A stretch of 64,000 nt of DNA from Selaginella tamariscina (GCA_003024785.1 PUQB01000016.1:834501-898500), one strand, 5' to 3'. Numbered from the stretch's first letter, positions 9,753 to 24,194 are shown. The notes: generated from the sequence alone by a model not told the origin. Made by a program: numbers and translations.

Positions 9753-12700
9753 TATACAGAAAGAAGAACAATTATATATGTTATGCGGTTTGGGGAAAAT
9801 ATAAATTACATATGATTTAAAATATTTAACTTATATAAACAAATCACAATTTACAAAAGAGGAACAATTATATATATAATAGGTTTGAGAAAATATACAA
9901 TAGATCACATATGGTTTAAGATATTTAACTTATATAAAACAAGGCTTGTACATGAATTATAATGTCTTTATAATTTAATAAGCTTTTCACATAAACACAC
10001 ACATGTATATCTACATGAGTATGCATAGATACATAGATATGCATATGTACATAGGATAAAGACATGTATGTTTATATATGTTTGCAATACATATGCATGT
10101 GTGTAATATATTACTTTATATCGAAGACATTATATAGAGTGGTTTTAATAAATGTACTGCTTGGCAGTAGACCACAATTACAATAAGTCTTATAATGTAT
10201 GTATATAGAAAATACATATATATATATACTAATTGATGGGTTTAATTCTTTAACCTAGTTATTATGTTTCGATCGGGTGAATTTATTTCTAAATTGAATT
10301 TGTAAGGTAACCTACGTATTTATTACAAATTTTTATTTAAATGTTATCTTAACCTACTGAATTTATTTTTAAACTAGATTCTTATTAGTACTTACTAATC
10401 CCATATTTATGGTCCGATTTAATGACGTACGCATGCGTGCACACGCAACACACTCACTCACTAAGAACACACTGTATACATATATATAAACACTCTTTCC
10501 CAAATTGAATCCTTGGCGTTGACTCCCAGAACATTGGCTGTTCGATTCACGTTGGGTTCATTTATTTATTCAATAATGTACACGTATATTCATTCGAAGA
10601 GTACATGTTTGCCTTGTAGAGGCACGAACATACACGTACACGTGCATATTTTCTTGAACAAGACAAAATAATATATATATATATATATAGAGAGAAGAGA
10701 GAGAGAGAGAGAAGAGAGATTCATTCTATGTATATTTGTCCATACATACATCAGTGGCTTGACCAATATACGTTTGCAGATGCACACACATAAACATACA
10801 CAAACATACACCCTGTGTACACACATTCAACTGTTTTGTATATACAAATAGCACGCCACAGAAATGTGTATGTGTCGATACGCACATACATAGATACATA
10901 CACATAGATAGATAGATTATATAACTTTATTATTATAAATTATACATATAATAAAATATTAAAATTTATATTCATAACGTTATAATTTCATATAATAATT
11001 ATAATTTCTTAGTATAAAATCTATAAAATATGAAATAAAATAGAAAATATGAAAAAGTAATGAAATGTTCTTGCTAGTATTTTATTTATTTATAAGAAAA
11101 AGAAATAATACAATTAATTAAATACATAAAAAATGTACAGCAAATTGAATGAAATAAATAAAATTGATTAAATATAAATATTTAATATATAAAATTAAAA
11201 TGAAATAAAATAGATGAAGAAAAATAAATCAAGAAATGTTAATATAATTTTTTAATTAACTATATTATATTGCAATATTTATATGTTTAATTAATTTTAT
11301 TTGGAGCTAAATACCATGAACTACAAACTAATTATAAATTTTTTATGTATTTGTTTTATAAATATATTGATATTGGAGTGCATGAAGTTTTTTTCAGGGT
11401 TAAGAATGTATTTCTAAGAATTTCAGGGATATATAATATATATGAACATTCCATAATTTTAATTAATTTTAAACCATCTAATGTTTGATATAACATTTAA
11501 AATAGACACATACAATTATTAAATATGTCATTTTTTTATTCATATAAAATATTTTAATGTAGTGTTAACTGTTTATTTTCGGATTACCGGTACACACGCA
11601 CAATTCCGGCCGGCTATATTTAATTCCTTTATTTATTCATAGACAATGTCTTGAGTACACGATAATATTAATATATTTTAAATTTTACACTAGAATAGAT
11701 TTTGCATTTAAATAATATTAGTATACAATTACGTACATGATGAAAGAATATGTTTAATTGAATGTTATTTAAGGCATCTAAGTAGCATATACTTTTAGAT
11801 TTGATTTCAACTTTTATCACGTTAAAATATAATATTAATAGAATTTATATATTAAATTTTCTATTAATTATCATTTGTATATATTTATATATATCAGTAT
11901 AAAATATACTTATAGTTTAATAATATGTATATTTGTATATCATATGTTGAGATCAAATTATTACTAGTATCTTTCTTAGAAAATAATAACATATAACATA
12001 CAAAAATTCAAATTGTAACAGTATTATCTAGATTCATTTTACCACGTGGATATATATATGCATGTGTTTAAGAAAGAAAAGCTTAATTTTAAATAAAAAA
12101 TGTGCACGAACATGATACACATGTTGAACAAAACTTAAACCATCGATTAAAAACATATTCTTAATATATTATTTTAATTGTAAAATTTATGATTGAAATA
12201 ACAAAGGATATCCTAAATATACTTCACTATCAATATGATTAGGACATACTAATTTTTATTCACATGCAAGTTAATATAATATCATAGTAATATCTTATAT
12301 TTAAAGGAACTTGATATTGATGATAAATATTTTACATATTTTAATTGAATTTTTTTTTAATTATATAATATAATAGTGTGCGTTGAATTGCTTAAGTTTT
12401 AAATCATATGTTAAATAAATAAATGTACAAATAATAATTCGTCTGTTTGGTTGAGACATTGCTACGCAGATTTCTGATTTTTTCTAATTTAAATGAAACT
12501 CCTTTACCAAATGAAATAATGTATTTTTTTAAGTTATATAAAGAACCTAAGGTATACAATTAAACAAGATACATTCAAATCTATATAATATACAAAAATT
12601 ATACTTTACACTTTAGCAATTTTTTTAAAGTTTCACACGCATTACATACACTGGTAATATTTCAGATTTTAAAATTTATAAAAATAAAATTTTGTTTTAT

Positions 12701-15118
12701 AAGAATACTATACAATCCAATGTTATTTAAATTATTATAATTTATACTAAATTAAATGATAAAAATAGTTATTTCACATGTATTAATTAGGCAAGCTAAA
12801 CCTTATTACCTTACCACCTTACAATACATTATTTTTAAGGACATAATAAATAATTTTAAAATCCATTTGTTTACTTCATGTTGGATGGTCATTAGTGGCT
12901 TAAGTTAGTTATAACTTAAATATTAAAAGACACTAAGATTCTTCATGTCATATGTTAGTTCCACTATGTTAAAGATCTTTTTTTATATAAGATTATTAAT
13001 TATTAAAATGTTCAAATGCTAGTTCAAGTGTTTAACTTTGAAAACCATTTTAATAGGTATGATATTGAATTTTACATAATCTATATTCCTTATTAAAATT
13101 AATAATTTGCAATATATGTATAGTTATATAAATAGTGTATGCATATGTATCTTTGCTAGTTTTATGTTTTCCTTTTTCTTTATTCTTATATACATATTTA
13201 TATTTGAATTTAATAAATCATTTTACTATTTACTAAATGACTTACTTTTTCAATTTTTAAAATTAATAACATAACAATTTAATAAATCCATATTAAAATA
13301 TAACATTTATATTAACTTAAAATTATTTAAATTGAATTAAGATAACACTTTCATCTAAATAAAAAATATTTATTTTCTAATTCAATTAATTGTGAAATAT
13401 CTTTAATTTTAATTCTAAAAACTAATGCATTTTTTATATTAATAACATTTATTATCTTGATCATTGATTAATTTTGAAGTTCATAATTTAACTAGCAAGT
13501 TGTTAAACACTTTCATATATATCTTAAGTAATGAAAACATGTGTGTTGTTAATGTGAGAACTCATTTAACACTTATCATCGAAGTATAATGTTCACTTTC
13601 ACGTTTTAAAGATACTTCTTTTATTATAATAAAGTCATGTATCAAGAATTTTGTTAAAAAAGTGATACTAAATGTAAAGGAATAATCAATTTTTTATTTA
13701 CTTAATTTTGAGATTGACAAAATTATGACTAAGACAAGACAAAACTGATTACTTATAATGTCATATTTTCTCTACTATTTCACTAATAGTCAATCAAGAA
13801 TTTATATTAATAAAATCAAAATGCACAATTAGTTCTTTAAGAAATGTAAGGTGATAAATTTGTGTTTATTTCATTTATTTACTACATATTTATAATTATG
13901 TGCTACAACCTAGCCAAATACTGCATATGACCGGTGAAATAAATCAATTAATATTTGAGTTCATTTATGAAAATATTAAATAATTAAGAGACCTTGTAAA
14001 TTTATTAAAAAGTTTAACAATTAGAAATGTTTTTTTAAAGTGATAAACTCAGAGCTTACATATGTTTATTATTAAAAGAAAGAAAGAGGCCTAAGCTAAT
14101 CCAAACAATATAAGTTTAAAATATAATTATATACTGTTGTATAAATTAGTGGGTTATATATTAAATATTATGTTTAAATTTAATGTTAGTGTGTTTCTCA
14201 TATTCATGTAGTGTGGGAGGCATTCAAACAAATGAAACCTTTTTTATTTCCTCTAATTTTTATACATTAATATTGATCCAAAAATACATAAATTATTAAG
14301 GAACTTTTATTTTAATAGATTTATAATTTTATTAAAATCTGGTCTACTGCTTATATAAATTATTAAGTGTGTATTTGTTATTGTTTCATATGTAAGTTGT
14401 TAATTGTTATGTGAATGTTATTAGGAACTTTAAAATTTATATGATGTAATATATACAATATATGGTTAGATTTTACTAATTTTAATTTTATTTAAAAAAT
14501 ATGAAGATTATAATATTTTAATAATATCTTATATTTGTTTAATTAACAATGACAAAATATATTCTAGAAATATGCTATAATTAAATGGTTTATAAATTTA
14601 ATAATATTATTTAAATTTATTTCAATCTTAAATTTCATTTAGAATTGTAATTATAATTAATATTCTTAACAATTATAACAATAAAAAAATTCAGTAATAT
14701 TTTTTGATAAACTTAGATGCCGCAATGCATCTTAAGGATAGCAATGTCTTAAATTTTATTTATTTACATATGTATGTTGTTTATTTAAACTATGTGTTAA
14801 ACTTTGAATTTTTTAAATATCTTATTACATGTACATAGTCTATACTATTTTTAAACATATAATTAAATTATGTTCTTGAAGTTTTAATATAAATATGCAA
14901 TTTGAGATGGTTTTACTTGTTAGACATTAACTGGGAATGGTTTAGAGATTGCCAGTTGATTAAGTGGCTCTTATCAAATATACCAAGGATGTTTTTTTGT
15001 GTGTGCATATATCATATATATGAATAAAACTAAAGACTATTTAATTATGTAAAATTATAAAATTAAAAACAAAAGATTATATAAATTTTATATTCAAATG
15101 ATTTAATTTTTTTAATAC
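9753..15118. other. 5.4 kb AT-rich intergenic DNA without recognised genes
   Basis: Long A/T-dominated DNA with scattered TA, GT and GA microsatellites (for example around 10670-10720). All open frames are short and of low complexity. I saw no domain, RNA gene, long inverted repeat or LTR in it. Confidence 0.6.
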
Positions 15119-16591
15119 TTAGAAGAGGAAATAGTTCTTGGCCAGGGGCAGCTTATCTGCAGGCTCACACACCAATGGAACACCATCTGCAGTCACTGCA
15201 TAGCTCTCTGGATCCACTTCAATTCTCGGTATTGCACTGTTTAGTTTCATATCTGCTTTCCCCAAGTTCCGCACATTCTTAACTGCTTCCACCCTCTTCC
15301 GTAATCCATATTCTTTCTCTACTAATAACTCCTTGGCCACCTTAAAATAATTAATATAATTAGCATAAGTTTTATAAACTTACTGTTTAATTTAAATAAA
15401 GAAATAAATTATTTATAGTAGCTTACCTTGCTCACAAATGCAAGGGATGAAGAAGAACTCGCTTTGCCATAACCGGCAAACATTGGTCTCATCAACACCT
15501 AAAGTTCAACCATTAGCATCATAATCGTATGTATATTTATATGCACGTGTGTATGTGTATATGTGTGTGTGTGTGGGTGTGTATTCTTATAATATATATA
15601 GTTACCGGTTCCGGGGTAGGAATGCTGGCATTTGCATCACCCATTTGTGCCCATGCTACATGGCCGCCCTTTATTACGAGCTCTGGCTTTGCTCCAAAGA
15701 AACCAGGTCGCCACAGAACTAAATCTGCAAATTTACCAACCTACATAAAAAAAATAACGTAAACACACACACACACACACACAATGTGTATTTGATATAA
15801 GCACTTGCCTCAATAGAACCAATAATATGAGAGAAACCATGAGCAATAGCTGGGTTGATAGTGTACTTAGCAATAAATCGTTTAATGCGTAAATTATCAT
15901 TTCCAGTATCCTTGTCCTCTGGTAAGGGTCCTCGTTGCTGCTTCATTTTGTGGGCAGTTTGCCACGTCCTTGTAATCACTAAGATAATCATATACTAAAT
16001 AAGCACACACACACACGCACACACGCACCTCGCCAATTCTCCCCATGGCTTGAGAGTCTGAGGACATCATGCTTATAGCTCCCATGTCATGGAGGATATC
16101 CTCAGCTGCAATGGTTTCGCCTCGAATACGTGACTCCGCAAAAGCAACGTCTTCCGGTATGTTTTTGTCCAAATGGTGACACACAATCTACCAAAATACC
16201 ACAAGTGTGTGTGTGTGAGAGAGAGAGAGAAAGAGTTATTGGACACAAGTATACACATACCAACATATCCAGGTGCTCATCAATAGTGTTCTTTGTGAAA
16301 GGTCTTGTAGGGTTTGTAGACGAAGGTAAGACATTAGGGAGACCACACACTTTGATTATATCGGGAGCATGCCCTCCTCCTGCACCCTCACTGCAGGAAT
16401 ACCAGTTAAATATTTAACTTGCTCTGTTAAATATTCCGTTAAATACTGTAAACTAACCTGTGATAAGTGTGTATCGTCCTGTTCTTGAAGGCGGCTACAG
16501 AGTGCTCAAACACCCTGACTCATTTAACGTATCAGTGTGTATGGTCACCTTAAAAACCCGTTACACTTATTAAACATGTATTTCTACCACG

Positions 16592-16657
<66 letters not shown>

Positions 16658-16933
16658 CACACATGCAATATATGTTCATAATGCACTCGTACATACATAC
16701 ACACGCACATGCAGTTACACACACAACACACCACACACACACATATATATATATATACACGGACGCAGATAACTTACCTGAACGTCAAAATTATCTGCAA
16801 CATCGAGACAATTATCAATAGCGGCGGGTGTAGTACCCCAGTCCTCATGAAGCTTCAAACCAATAGCTCCTGCTTTGATGATGTCATCTAGACCCTCCAC
16901 TTTAGCTGAATTCCCCTGCTCATAACAAACTTA

Positions 16934-16983
<50 letters not shown>

Positions 16984-17558
16984 ACCTTGCCAGTAAAGCC
17001 AAAGTTTAAAGGTATATCATCAGTTGCACGGAGCATCAACCTCATGTGGTCAGGTGCAGGAGTACAGGTGGTTGCACATGTTCCGTGTGCAGGTCCTGTT
17101 CCTCCTCCAACTAAGGTTGTTAATCCACTTGCAATCGCCTCCTGTGCAAGCTGAGGACATATGAAATGCACATGGGAGTCTATACCTCCAGCAGTGAGTA
17201 TCATCCCCTCCCCGCTACAACCTCCGTATTAACCTGCACAACGTGTGCGTGTGTGGGCTGCAATATGTATATGTGTGTGTGTGTGTGTTGTATTTAAGCT
17301 TACCCCAACAATCATGCCTTGCGAAACACCATGCATGACATCTGGATTGCCTGCTTTTCCTATACCACTAATGTACCCATTTTTAATACCAATATCCGCC
17401 TTATAAATACCCGTATAATCTATAACTAGGGCATTTGTCACCACCGTATCAAGAGTCTCCTCTGCTCTGTAGCCTGTTGCTTGCCCCATTCCATCACGAA
17501 TCACTTTGCCTCCTCCAAACTTGCATTCATCCCCATATACAGCATAATCCTGTTTAAA

Positions 17559-17638
<80 letters not shown>

Positions 17639-18312
17639 ATTTACACACACATATACACGTACCTTCTCCACTTTTGCATATAAATCAGTATCTCCTAACT
17701 TGATTTTGTCACCTGTAGTGGGACCAAATATGTTGACATATGTCTCACGAGAAATCGAGGAGTTATCTTCACCAGCCACCATCTCACTGAAGTATTAGTA
17801 CATGTAACAATCAGTCATAACTAACAATTTTAACAACATCTACATACATATATGTATATATGCATGTGTATATGTATGTGTATGTGAATGCATCTAAAAC
17901 ACATGATTACACACTTACACTGCATCATGGTGTGGTTTATGTCCAAAACCTTTTAGAATGAGTGCTTCTAAAACGACTGGAAGTTGGGAATGATCAACAG
18001 GACCTTCCGCAACCAGTTACCACCGCGGATGATCTTGTTACCCGCAATGCTTACCAGAGTAACAGTCTTACTTTCCCCAGGCTAAACAAATAAACAAATT
18101 CAGTTTTAAATAAATATAAATATAATTACTTCACAGTTTACCTCGAAGCGAACAGCAGTTCCTGCAAGTATGTTAAGACGCATACCATACGCTTTCTCTC
18201 TATCGAATACAAGGTAAGGATTGGTTTCAATAAAGTGGTAATGGCTGCCAACCTGGAAAATTAATATACATTGTCTGTGTGTATGTGGATGTGTAAACAC
18301 ATACCTTCCCTC

Positions 18313-18362
<50 letters not shown>

Positions 18363-18784
18363 CTACTTGTATAGGTCTATCGGCAATGTTGGAAACAGAT
18401 AACTTTATGACATTCCTCTGTGCATTGATAATTATATTCCCAGATCCCAAAATGATACTTCCAGGTGCTGTTTGGGGCTGAAGAGGAGGAAAAACATCCA
18501 AACTGGGAACTAAAATAAAAACCATTAGTGTGTGTGTGTGCGTGTGTGTGTATACCTGGTAGAAATGATCCATGTAATGCTAGCTGAAGGTCACCGTCTT
18601 CTTTAACAATCGGATGATGCACAGTTACAAGTTTAGTTCCATCTGCAAAAGTCCCCTCCACCTACATGTACGTTTATCATTTCTAATAATGCTATAATTA
18701 AGTTTTTCCCTTATTACCTGAACCATCTCCAAAAGATGGGCAACTTCAGGTAGAACTTGCCTCCTGTATATCAAAATACAGGTA

Positions 18785-18821
<37 letters not shown>

Positions 18822-19111
18822 ACACACACACACACACACACATGGATATATTGCAAGCTGACCTTCCCAGTAACTGTCTTCCCAGATCCATAAGTTCAGC
18901 AACAGTTTTGCCATCTCTAATAAACTCTAAAACCTGTTTAATTAACGAGGACTAATTAAGACATAAAACTAAACAAAACACTTGCCTGCGTAGCAATCAA
19001 AGCCACAGATTCAGGGTAGTTCAGTGGCAGCCCGCGAGCAAGCCTCTTCTGTGCAAGGAATCCAGTTTGATGGAGTATGAGCTTATCAATCTCTTTTGGT
19101 CCCAACTTCAT
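15119..19111 (-). CDS. URE: Urease, single-chain plant type (gamma-beta-alpha fusion)
   Basis: Hydrolyses urea to ammonia and carbamate with a nickel pair; cytosolic in plants. Start ATG at 19111-19109 gives '[20 protein letters not shown]' (gamma), then '[20 protein letters not shown]', the beta region ('[13 protein letters not shown]', '[20 protein letters not shown]'), and alpha ('[20 protein letters not shown]'). Active-site parts are all present: '[13 protein letters not shown]' (Ni ligands), '[12 protein letters not shown]' (carbamylated Lys), '[11 protein letters not shown]', '[15 protein letters not shown]', flap '[20 protein letters not shown]' and '[14 protein letters not shown]'. 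It ends '[10 protein letters not shown]', TAA 15121-15119. About 17 introns, many starting with GT/GA microsatellite. Three conserved blocks need one extra base each: near 18019 ('[15 protein letters not shown]'), at the G4 run 17210-17213 ('[12 protein letters not shown]'), and near 16515 ('SGxxEHSVAAF'). Nickel insertion proteins are not in the window. Confidence 0.93.
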
Positions 19112-19358
19112 TGTTGAAGAGCCTCCAAACCCTTATGAGATGATTATTCTTTTTATACAATTTTACATTGATCATGTGATTTAACTGTGCATGTACTTTG
19201 ACATCTAACAGTGAATGATTTTTATATAGTCTGAGTTTCTATTTGCATTGCGTGATGATGACTACATATCAGCTCTTGAAAATCCTCTAGATAATGTATA
19301 TATGATGTTTACATTTACAATATTGAGTGTTGGTCATATTCACTTTGACTTCGAAGAT

Positions 19359-19712
19359 GTGCGTGCGTGTGCGTGTGCGTGTGCGTGGAGAGAGAGATTG
19401 GTTAACACCCAACAGTGTTTACGGGCGGATCATAGATGATTAAATATTATGACACACAAACATGCATACATATGCATATACGTACATACCTACATATACG
19501 TGTATATGTGTAACATTTACTATATAGCATTGACTTCACAAATAACAAATGTACTTTGTGTATGTGTGCGTGTGTGTGGAGAGAGAGATTGGTTAACAAA
19601 CCCAGCAGTTGTTTACGGGCGGATTGGTTATATATATATAATTGACATACATATGCATATACATACACACCTACGTATACGCGTATATACATATACGCGT
19701 GTATGTGTACGA
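19359..19712. repeat. Two-copy 191-bp tandem duplication upstream of urease
   Basis: The block with 'GAGAGAGAGATTGGTTAACA' at 19388 recurs at 19579. Both are followed by a near copy of 'GTTTACGGGCGGAT' and by an 'ACATATGCATATAC...' purine/pyrimidine alternation with CGTATAC motifs. The copies have diverged by several substitutions and small indels. Confidence 0.8.
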
Positions 19713-19958
19713 AATTTTAATATGACAAGGTTGTCCATACCTGGACTGGCAGGATTTAACTCATTGAGTTGATGGCTTTGCGTGGGTTGACAAAAACAAA
19801 TCCAAAAATTGCCGCCATTGTCTGTCGGGATCCGATGATTGAAGACAGCTAAAACCTTAAAGTATCCTTAGAATATTCTAATGATCCTGCGAATATTCTT
19901 GTTACCCTAACCAACCGATTAGGCAGGTCCCTTTGACCTAAAACCCAAGCATAGGTGC

Positions 19959-20037
19959 CACGTGGCAGCTGCAGCATGTCACGGTCATGAAGTGACGTGC
20001 GTTGTTGGACCGTGCGTGCTTGATTGACGGGACGTCA
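19959..20037 (+). promoter_or_regulatory. ACGT-core cluster (G-box and TGACG motifs) upstream of the TGA gene
   Basis: A G-box CACGTG at 19959-19964 sits in 'TGCCACGTGGCA'. TGACG motifs occur at 19993-19997 and 20025-20029, and a reverse CGTCA at 20033-20037. TGACG is the core bound by TGA bZIP factors (as-1 element; established), and the downstream gene encodes such a factor. Binding is inferred from motif match only. Confidence 0.5.
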
Positions 20038-20256
20038 CGCCCGTCCGTCCGACGTGCATGGCCCCTCCGTACGCTTGCTTCCTTTAATTAATGTCGCCCT
20101 TCCGTACCGCTTTCTCTTTGGTCAATTTGTCGGGTTTTCAAAATGTTACGTATCATTTCCCAGGCGAATATTCGCAATCCATTTAGACAGTATATTCCCA
20201 ACGTTTCGTTTCCTGCCACCTCTATGAGACATGATGCATGATCCTTCCCATCACGC

Positions 20257-20957
20257 ATGCATCATGACATCACCACGTGGCGTGAGATTGACCCTCGGAT
20301 CTGGACCACACCAGACCAGGTAAACGGAGACGTGTATTATCCATCAGCCAGTAAAGGTAAGAAACGCAAGGGTAAATATATTAGTCAGTTTTTACATTTA
20401 CTGCTCCTTTATTACCACAATTTTGTTCAACAGAGTGTGCTTATGGCTATGGCGGACGAATGAGCACAAGGGTTTATATGTAGGGCAAAATGAATCCTCC
20501 GTAGCGCAATAATCTGTGTTAAATCCGTGTTAAATTTGAAAAAAATCCGAGCTTTTTTTCATTAGCAACACTGTGCAATCTTCTCCGCATTGCAATGGAG
20601 CTCGGATGATGTAGAAAATGCGGCAATTACATGGAGCAGCTTCTGTAAGTGAAAATGAAAAAATTGGGTTTTTTTTTCTTCTTCCATGTGTGAAAATTTA
20701 TTAATTTCAACAGAGATGCCATTTGTAGGAGTTCTAATAGCTGCGCAAAGGTTTATGATCCATTCAGTTACCAAGGTGGGTATCTTAATTTGTTTTCATC
20801 ACAAATTTTCTGCTTAATAATATATACATATGTATTCATTAGGATCCGTTTTGAGCCAGTCAACTGATATCAGCTTAGACAGCTCGAGCAAGGTAAGAAA
20901 AGTCTAACGCATCAAGTGTTACATATATACATACATATGTGTGTTGTGTTTTAGTTT

Positions 20958-20992
<35 letters not shown>

Positions 20993-22680
20993 CATCTGTA
21001 TAACTTTTCAGGTGGAACCACACTTTAGCAATCGTTCTGAAGACTCTCTTATGGCTGAGAGCAGCCCACAAAAGGGGAACTCTACAGATGATGGCGATCA
21101 AAAGGTTATATATGCATCTGTAAATGAACATGTACATATACGTGTTATATATCATATATATTTCTGAGAGCAGCTCACAAAAGAGGAACTCTACGTATGA
21201 TGGCGATCAAAAGGTTATATATACATATAGATATGGACATACGCACATATAAATATATTTGTAATTAAAGCAGTAAGCTAAAGTTGTATGTTTGCAGTCC
21301 GAAGACGGTCTTCCAACACCATCAGGGTCTAATAAGAATCTTGACTCAAAGGTATTGTGATTGATATATATATATAAGTAAGTATAGAGCAATCATTATA
21401 TGAACGATATGGGATCTAATAATTGTAATAGATAAGCTCAGTATGTTTTTCTTACGTAGACACTTCGAAGACTAGCACAAAACCGGGAAGCAGCACGTAA
21501 GAGTCGCTTGAGAAAGAAGGTTAGTACAGACACGTATAGGTATATGTGTGCGTGATTGCGTATGTAAGTGTGTTTGTATACGTCTCTCTCTCTCTCTATA
21601 TATATGTGTGTGTGTACACATTTAATGAGTTTTGACATTCATGATACAGGCTTACGTGCAACAGTTGGAATCCAGTAGAATTAAATTGAACCAGCTTGAG
21701 CAGGAGCTTCAACGAGCAAGGCAACAGGTATATATTGTCTCTCTTAACCTGTGTATATACGAATATACATTTATACAATCTATATATTGTTTAGTGTGTC
21801 TGTTGTTTATGTATGTGCTGCAAGACTATAATAGCGTATTTACGTACTTTCGAATCATATACACGCACCAACGTACAATATACATATTCTCTGGTTGTAT
21901 GTAATACATAAATGCTTACATATACAAAGGAGATAAGACCACTTGCATTGTGCATTAATGTGTGTATGTCCATGTAGGCCTATGTCTGTATGAAGTGTTA
22001 GCTTTAACCAAGTTATATTAATCATAATAGAAGGCAAATGTGAAACATGCCGTGCGGAGACCTTTTGCAGGGATTTTATCTTGGCGGGTATAATGGTGAT
22101 CAAGGCCACTCAGCGGGAAGCAGCGGTAAGCAATCTTGTCTTTATATGTATACACACACGCACTTACCCAAAGAAATATTCACTTGCATATTGTCAATAT
22201 TGTCGTTTATCATAATCTTATAAAGTTTCCAGTGTGTGTTTGACCTGTTATTTGTTTACATGTATAACATACAATACCTCCACTAATGTATATTTATTTA
22301 AAGGGGCGGCCGCATTCGACATGGAATATGGAAGATGGCTAGAGGAGCATCAACGTCAAATGACGGAGTTAAGAACGTCACTACAGGTCCCATAGGCATT
22401 ATTCGGATATACCGGATTATTATATTAACTTGTTATTTGTAGGCTCATGTTTCTGACGACGAGTTACGGGTCCTTGTTGACGCCGTTATGTCTCATTATG
22501 ATGAGATATTCCGTTTGAAGACGGCGGCTGCCAAGTCTGATGTTTTTCACCTTGTTTCTGGTATGTGGAAAACTCCAGCTGAACGATGCTTCATGTGGAT
22601 GGGTGGATTTCGTCCTTCCGAGCTACTTAAGGTAATTATATGTATAGGCACATTGCGCGTGTAGCAAAATTTATGAATCT

Positions 22681-22732
<52 letters not shown>

Positions 22733-23769
22733 ATATATTATATATATATATATATATATATCAAGTTTGATGAAATATGCAGATACTTATACCTCAGCTT
22801 GAGCCGTTGACGGAGCAGCAGCTATTAGGAATATGTAACTTACAACAGTCGTCACAACAGGCAGAAGATGCACTCTCTCAAGGCATGGAGGCACTTCAGC
22901 AGTCCCTTGCAGATACACTCGCTACAGGTTCTCTAGGTGCTACATCCAATGTTGCTAATTACATGGGACAGATGGCCATGGCCATGGGCAGACTTGGTAC
23001 ACTCGAAAACTTCGTACGTCAGGTACGTCTATATAATGTGTACGTGTATCTACATGTGTATACTATGTGTATATATTTGTATACTCAACGTTTCCTTAAA
23101 CTATTTCTATTTTCTTTCTAAACGGGGTTCAAATAATAAGGAAGCTATGTTATTGAATTATTGTTTAGTATTATACACATTTATCAAGAGACATTCACAC
23201 ACCCACACATTAAACAGCGTATGTTAGTACCGATATTTAAGATTAACATGATCGGTATATATTTGTTTGTGCGTTATTAAATGAATGAAATATATTACAA
23301 TACTGGTATTCTTCTGAGTAAGTGAGTTTTTAGCTTTTAGTTTTAAATACACACGCACGCCGGCTGCCCGCGTGCATAGGATCTTTGTATATACTGTGTA
23401 AGATTATCAATATAATATTTGCTTTCATAATGGAATATATTACTGTTTTCTGTATGTTATAACTACTGCTGCATGTTATAACTACTGCTGCGCAGAAAAG
23501 TCTCGTTATCACGACGATATGCATATGTATATGTACGTACGTGTGTAATGCTATTGGTCTCCAGAATTGTTTTATATTTATGCATATATTATTTTATTAT
23601 AAAGATTATTTTTCTCTTGCAGGCAGATAATCTTAGGCATCAGACACTGCAGCAAATGCACAGAATATTAACAACGCGTCAGGCAGCGAGGGCCTTTCTA
23701 GCGATCGGGGATTACTTTGGAAGATTAAGAGCACTAAGCTCGTTATGGGCGGCAAGGCCTAGAGAATAG
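20257..23769 (+). CDS. TGA: TGA-type bZIP transcription factor with DOG1 domain
   Basis: Thirteen or so exons encode a clade-II-like TGA factor. An N-terminal variable region ('VYDPFSYQ', 'LSQSTDISLDSSSKVEP') leads to the bZIP basic region 'TLRRLAQNREAARKSRLRKK' (about 21460-21520) and the leucine zipper 'AYVQQLESSRIKLNQLEQEL' (about 21651-21727). The DOG1 domain follows: 'YGRWLEEHQRQMTELRTSLQ', 'MSHYDEIFRLKTAAAKSDVF', 'GMWKTPAERCFMWMGGFRPS', 'PLTEQQLLGICNLQQSSQQA', 'YMGQMAMAMGRLGTLENFVR' and 'RALSSLWAARPRE', stop 23767-23769. These factors bind TGACG and recruit NPR1-type coactivators in salicylate and detoxification responses (family knowledge). No frameshift was seen from 20714 onward. The first two exons (ATG 20257, exon to 20356, then about 20434) are less certain. 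The last intron (23023-23622) is 600 bp. Confidence 0.92.
21055..21222 (+). repeat. 109-bp tandem duplication of an exon end and its splice donor in the TGA gene
   Basis: The exon tail 'CTGAGAGCAGCCCACAAAAG' plus 'GATGGCGATCAAAAG|GTTATATAT' (21055-21116) is repeated at 21164-21222 inside the following intron, with three or four substitutions. The second copy keeps a GT donor at 21214. Using it would include a stop codon, so the first donor (21105) is probably the functional one. Confidence 0.8.
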
Positions 23770-24194
23770 CCTTATAAACAATATTATTAAGTGAGCGCTA
23801 ATCAGAGATTAGTAACCTAGTCACGGGTTGCGTGCCTTTGTACACCTTTCACCTTTTGTAAATAACCTTACGTACATGTCACCATCGTACGGTTGGTATC
23901 GTTTTCCAGATAAGTTACACCTTTTTGCATATATGTCGCGATCGGACGGCCGTGATGGCTTGTACGGGCTAAACGCGATTGGACGGTCAGGATCTTTCTG
24001 TACGGGCGTAGTTTATGACACACTGGGGTCGGTACGGATTTAGTTATGGCGTTTTAGGGTTCATTTGAAATGGTTTTTGCGGGAAGGCGGAAGGTATGGC
24101 GATGGCGTACTAGGGTTGTCCGTAGCGGGGAGGGAATGTGCGGAGGTATAGTGCTGTTCGGTCCGGGGGAATGTGCAGAGATGTTGTGGGAGCG
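23770..24194. other. Spacer between TGA and KH-RING genes
   Basis: Contains the TGA 3' end and probably the promoter and leader of the next gene. The GC-richer part is 23880-24194. An upstream in-frame extension of the next reading frame reaches 24138, but the plausible start is ATG 24195. Confidence 0.5.

Larger units (their letters stand above)
19112..20256. other. Divergent intergenic region between urease and TGA genes
   Basis: Holds the leaders and promoters of both genes. It includes a 191-bp tandem duplication (listed separately) and, nearer the TGA gene, GC-richer DNA with ACGT-core elements (listed separately). No coding region is supported. Confidence 0.6.

Noticed and set aside
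9753-15118. Possible tRNA or small RNA genes in the AT-rich gap
   Set aside because: No cloverleaf with A and B boxes or other RNA signature could be seen by eye. A covariance-model scan would be needed to be sure.
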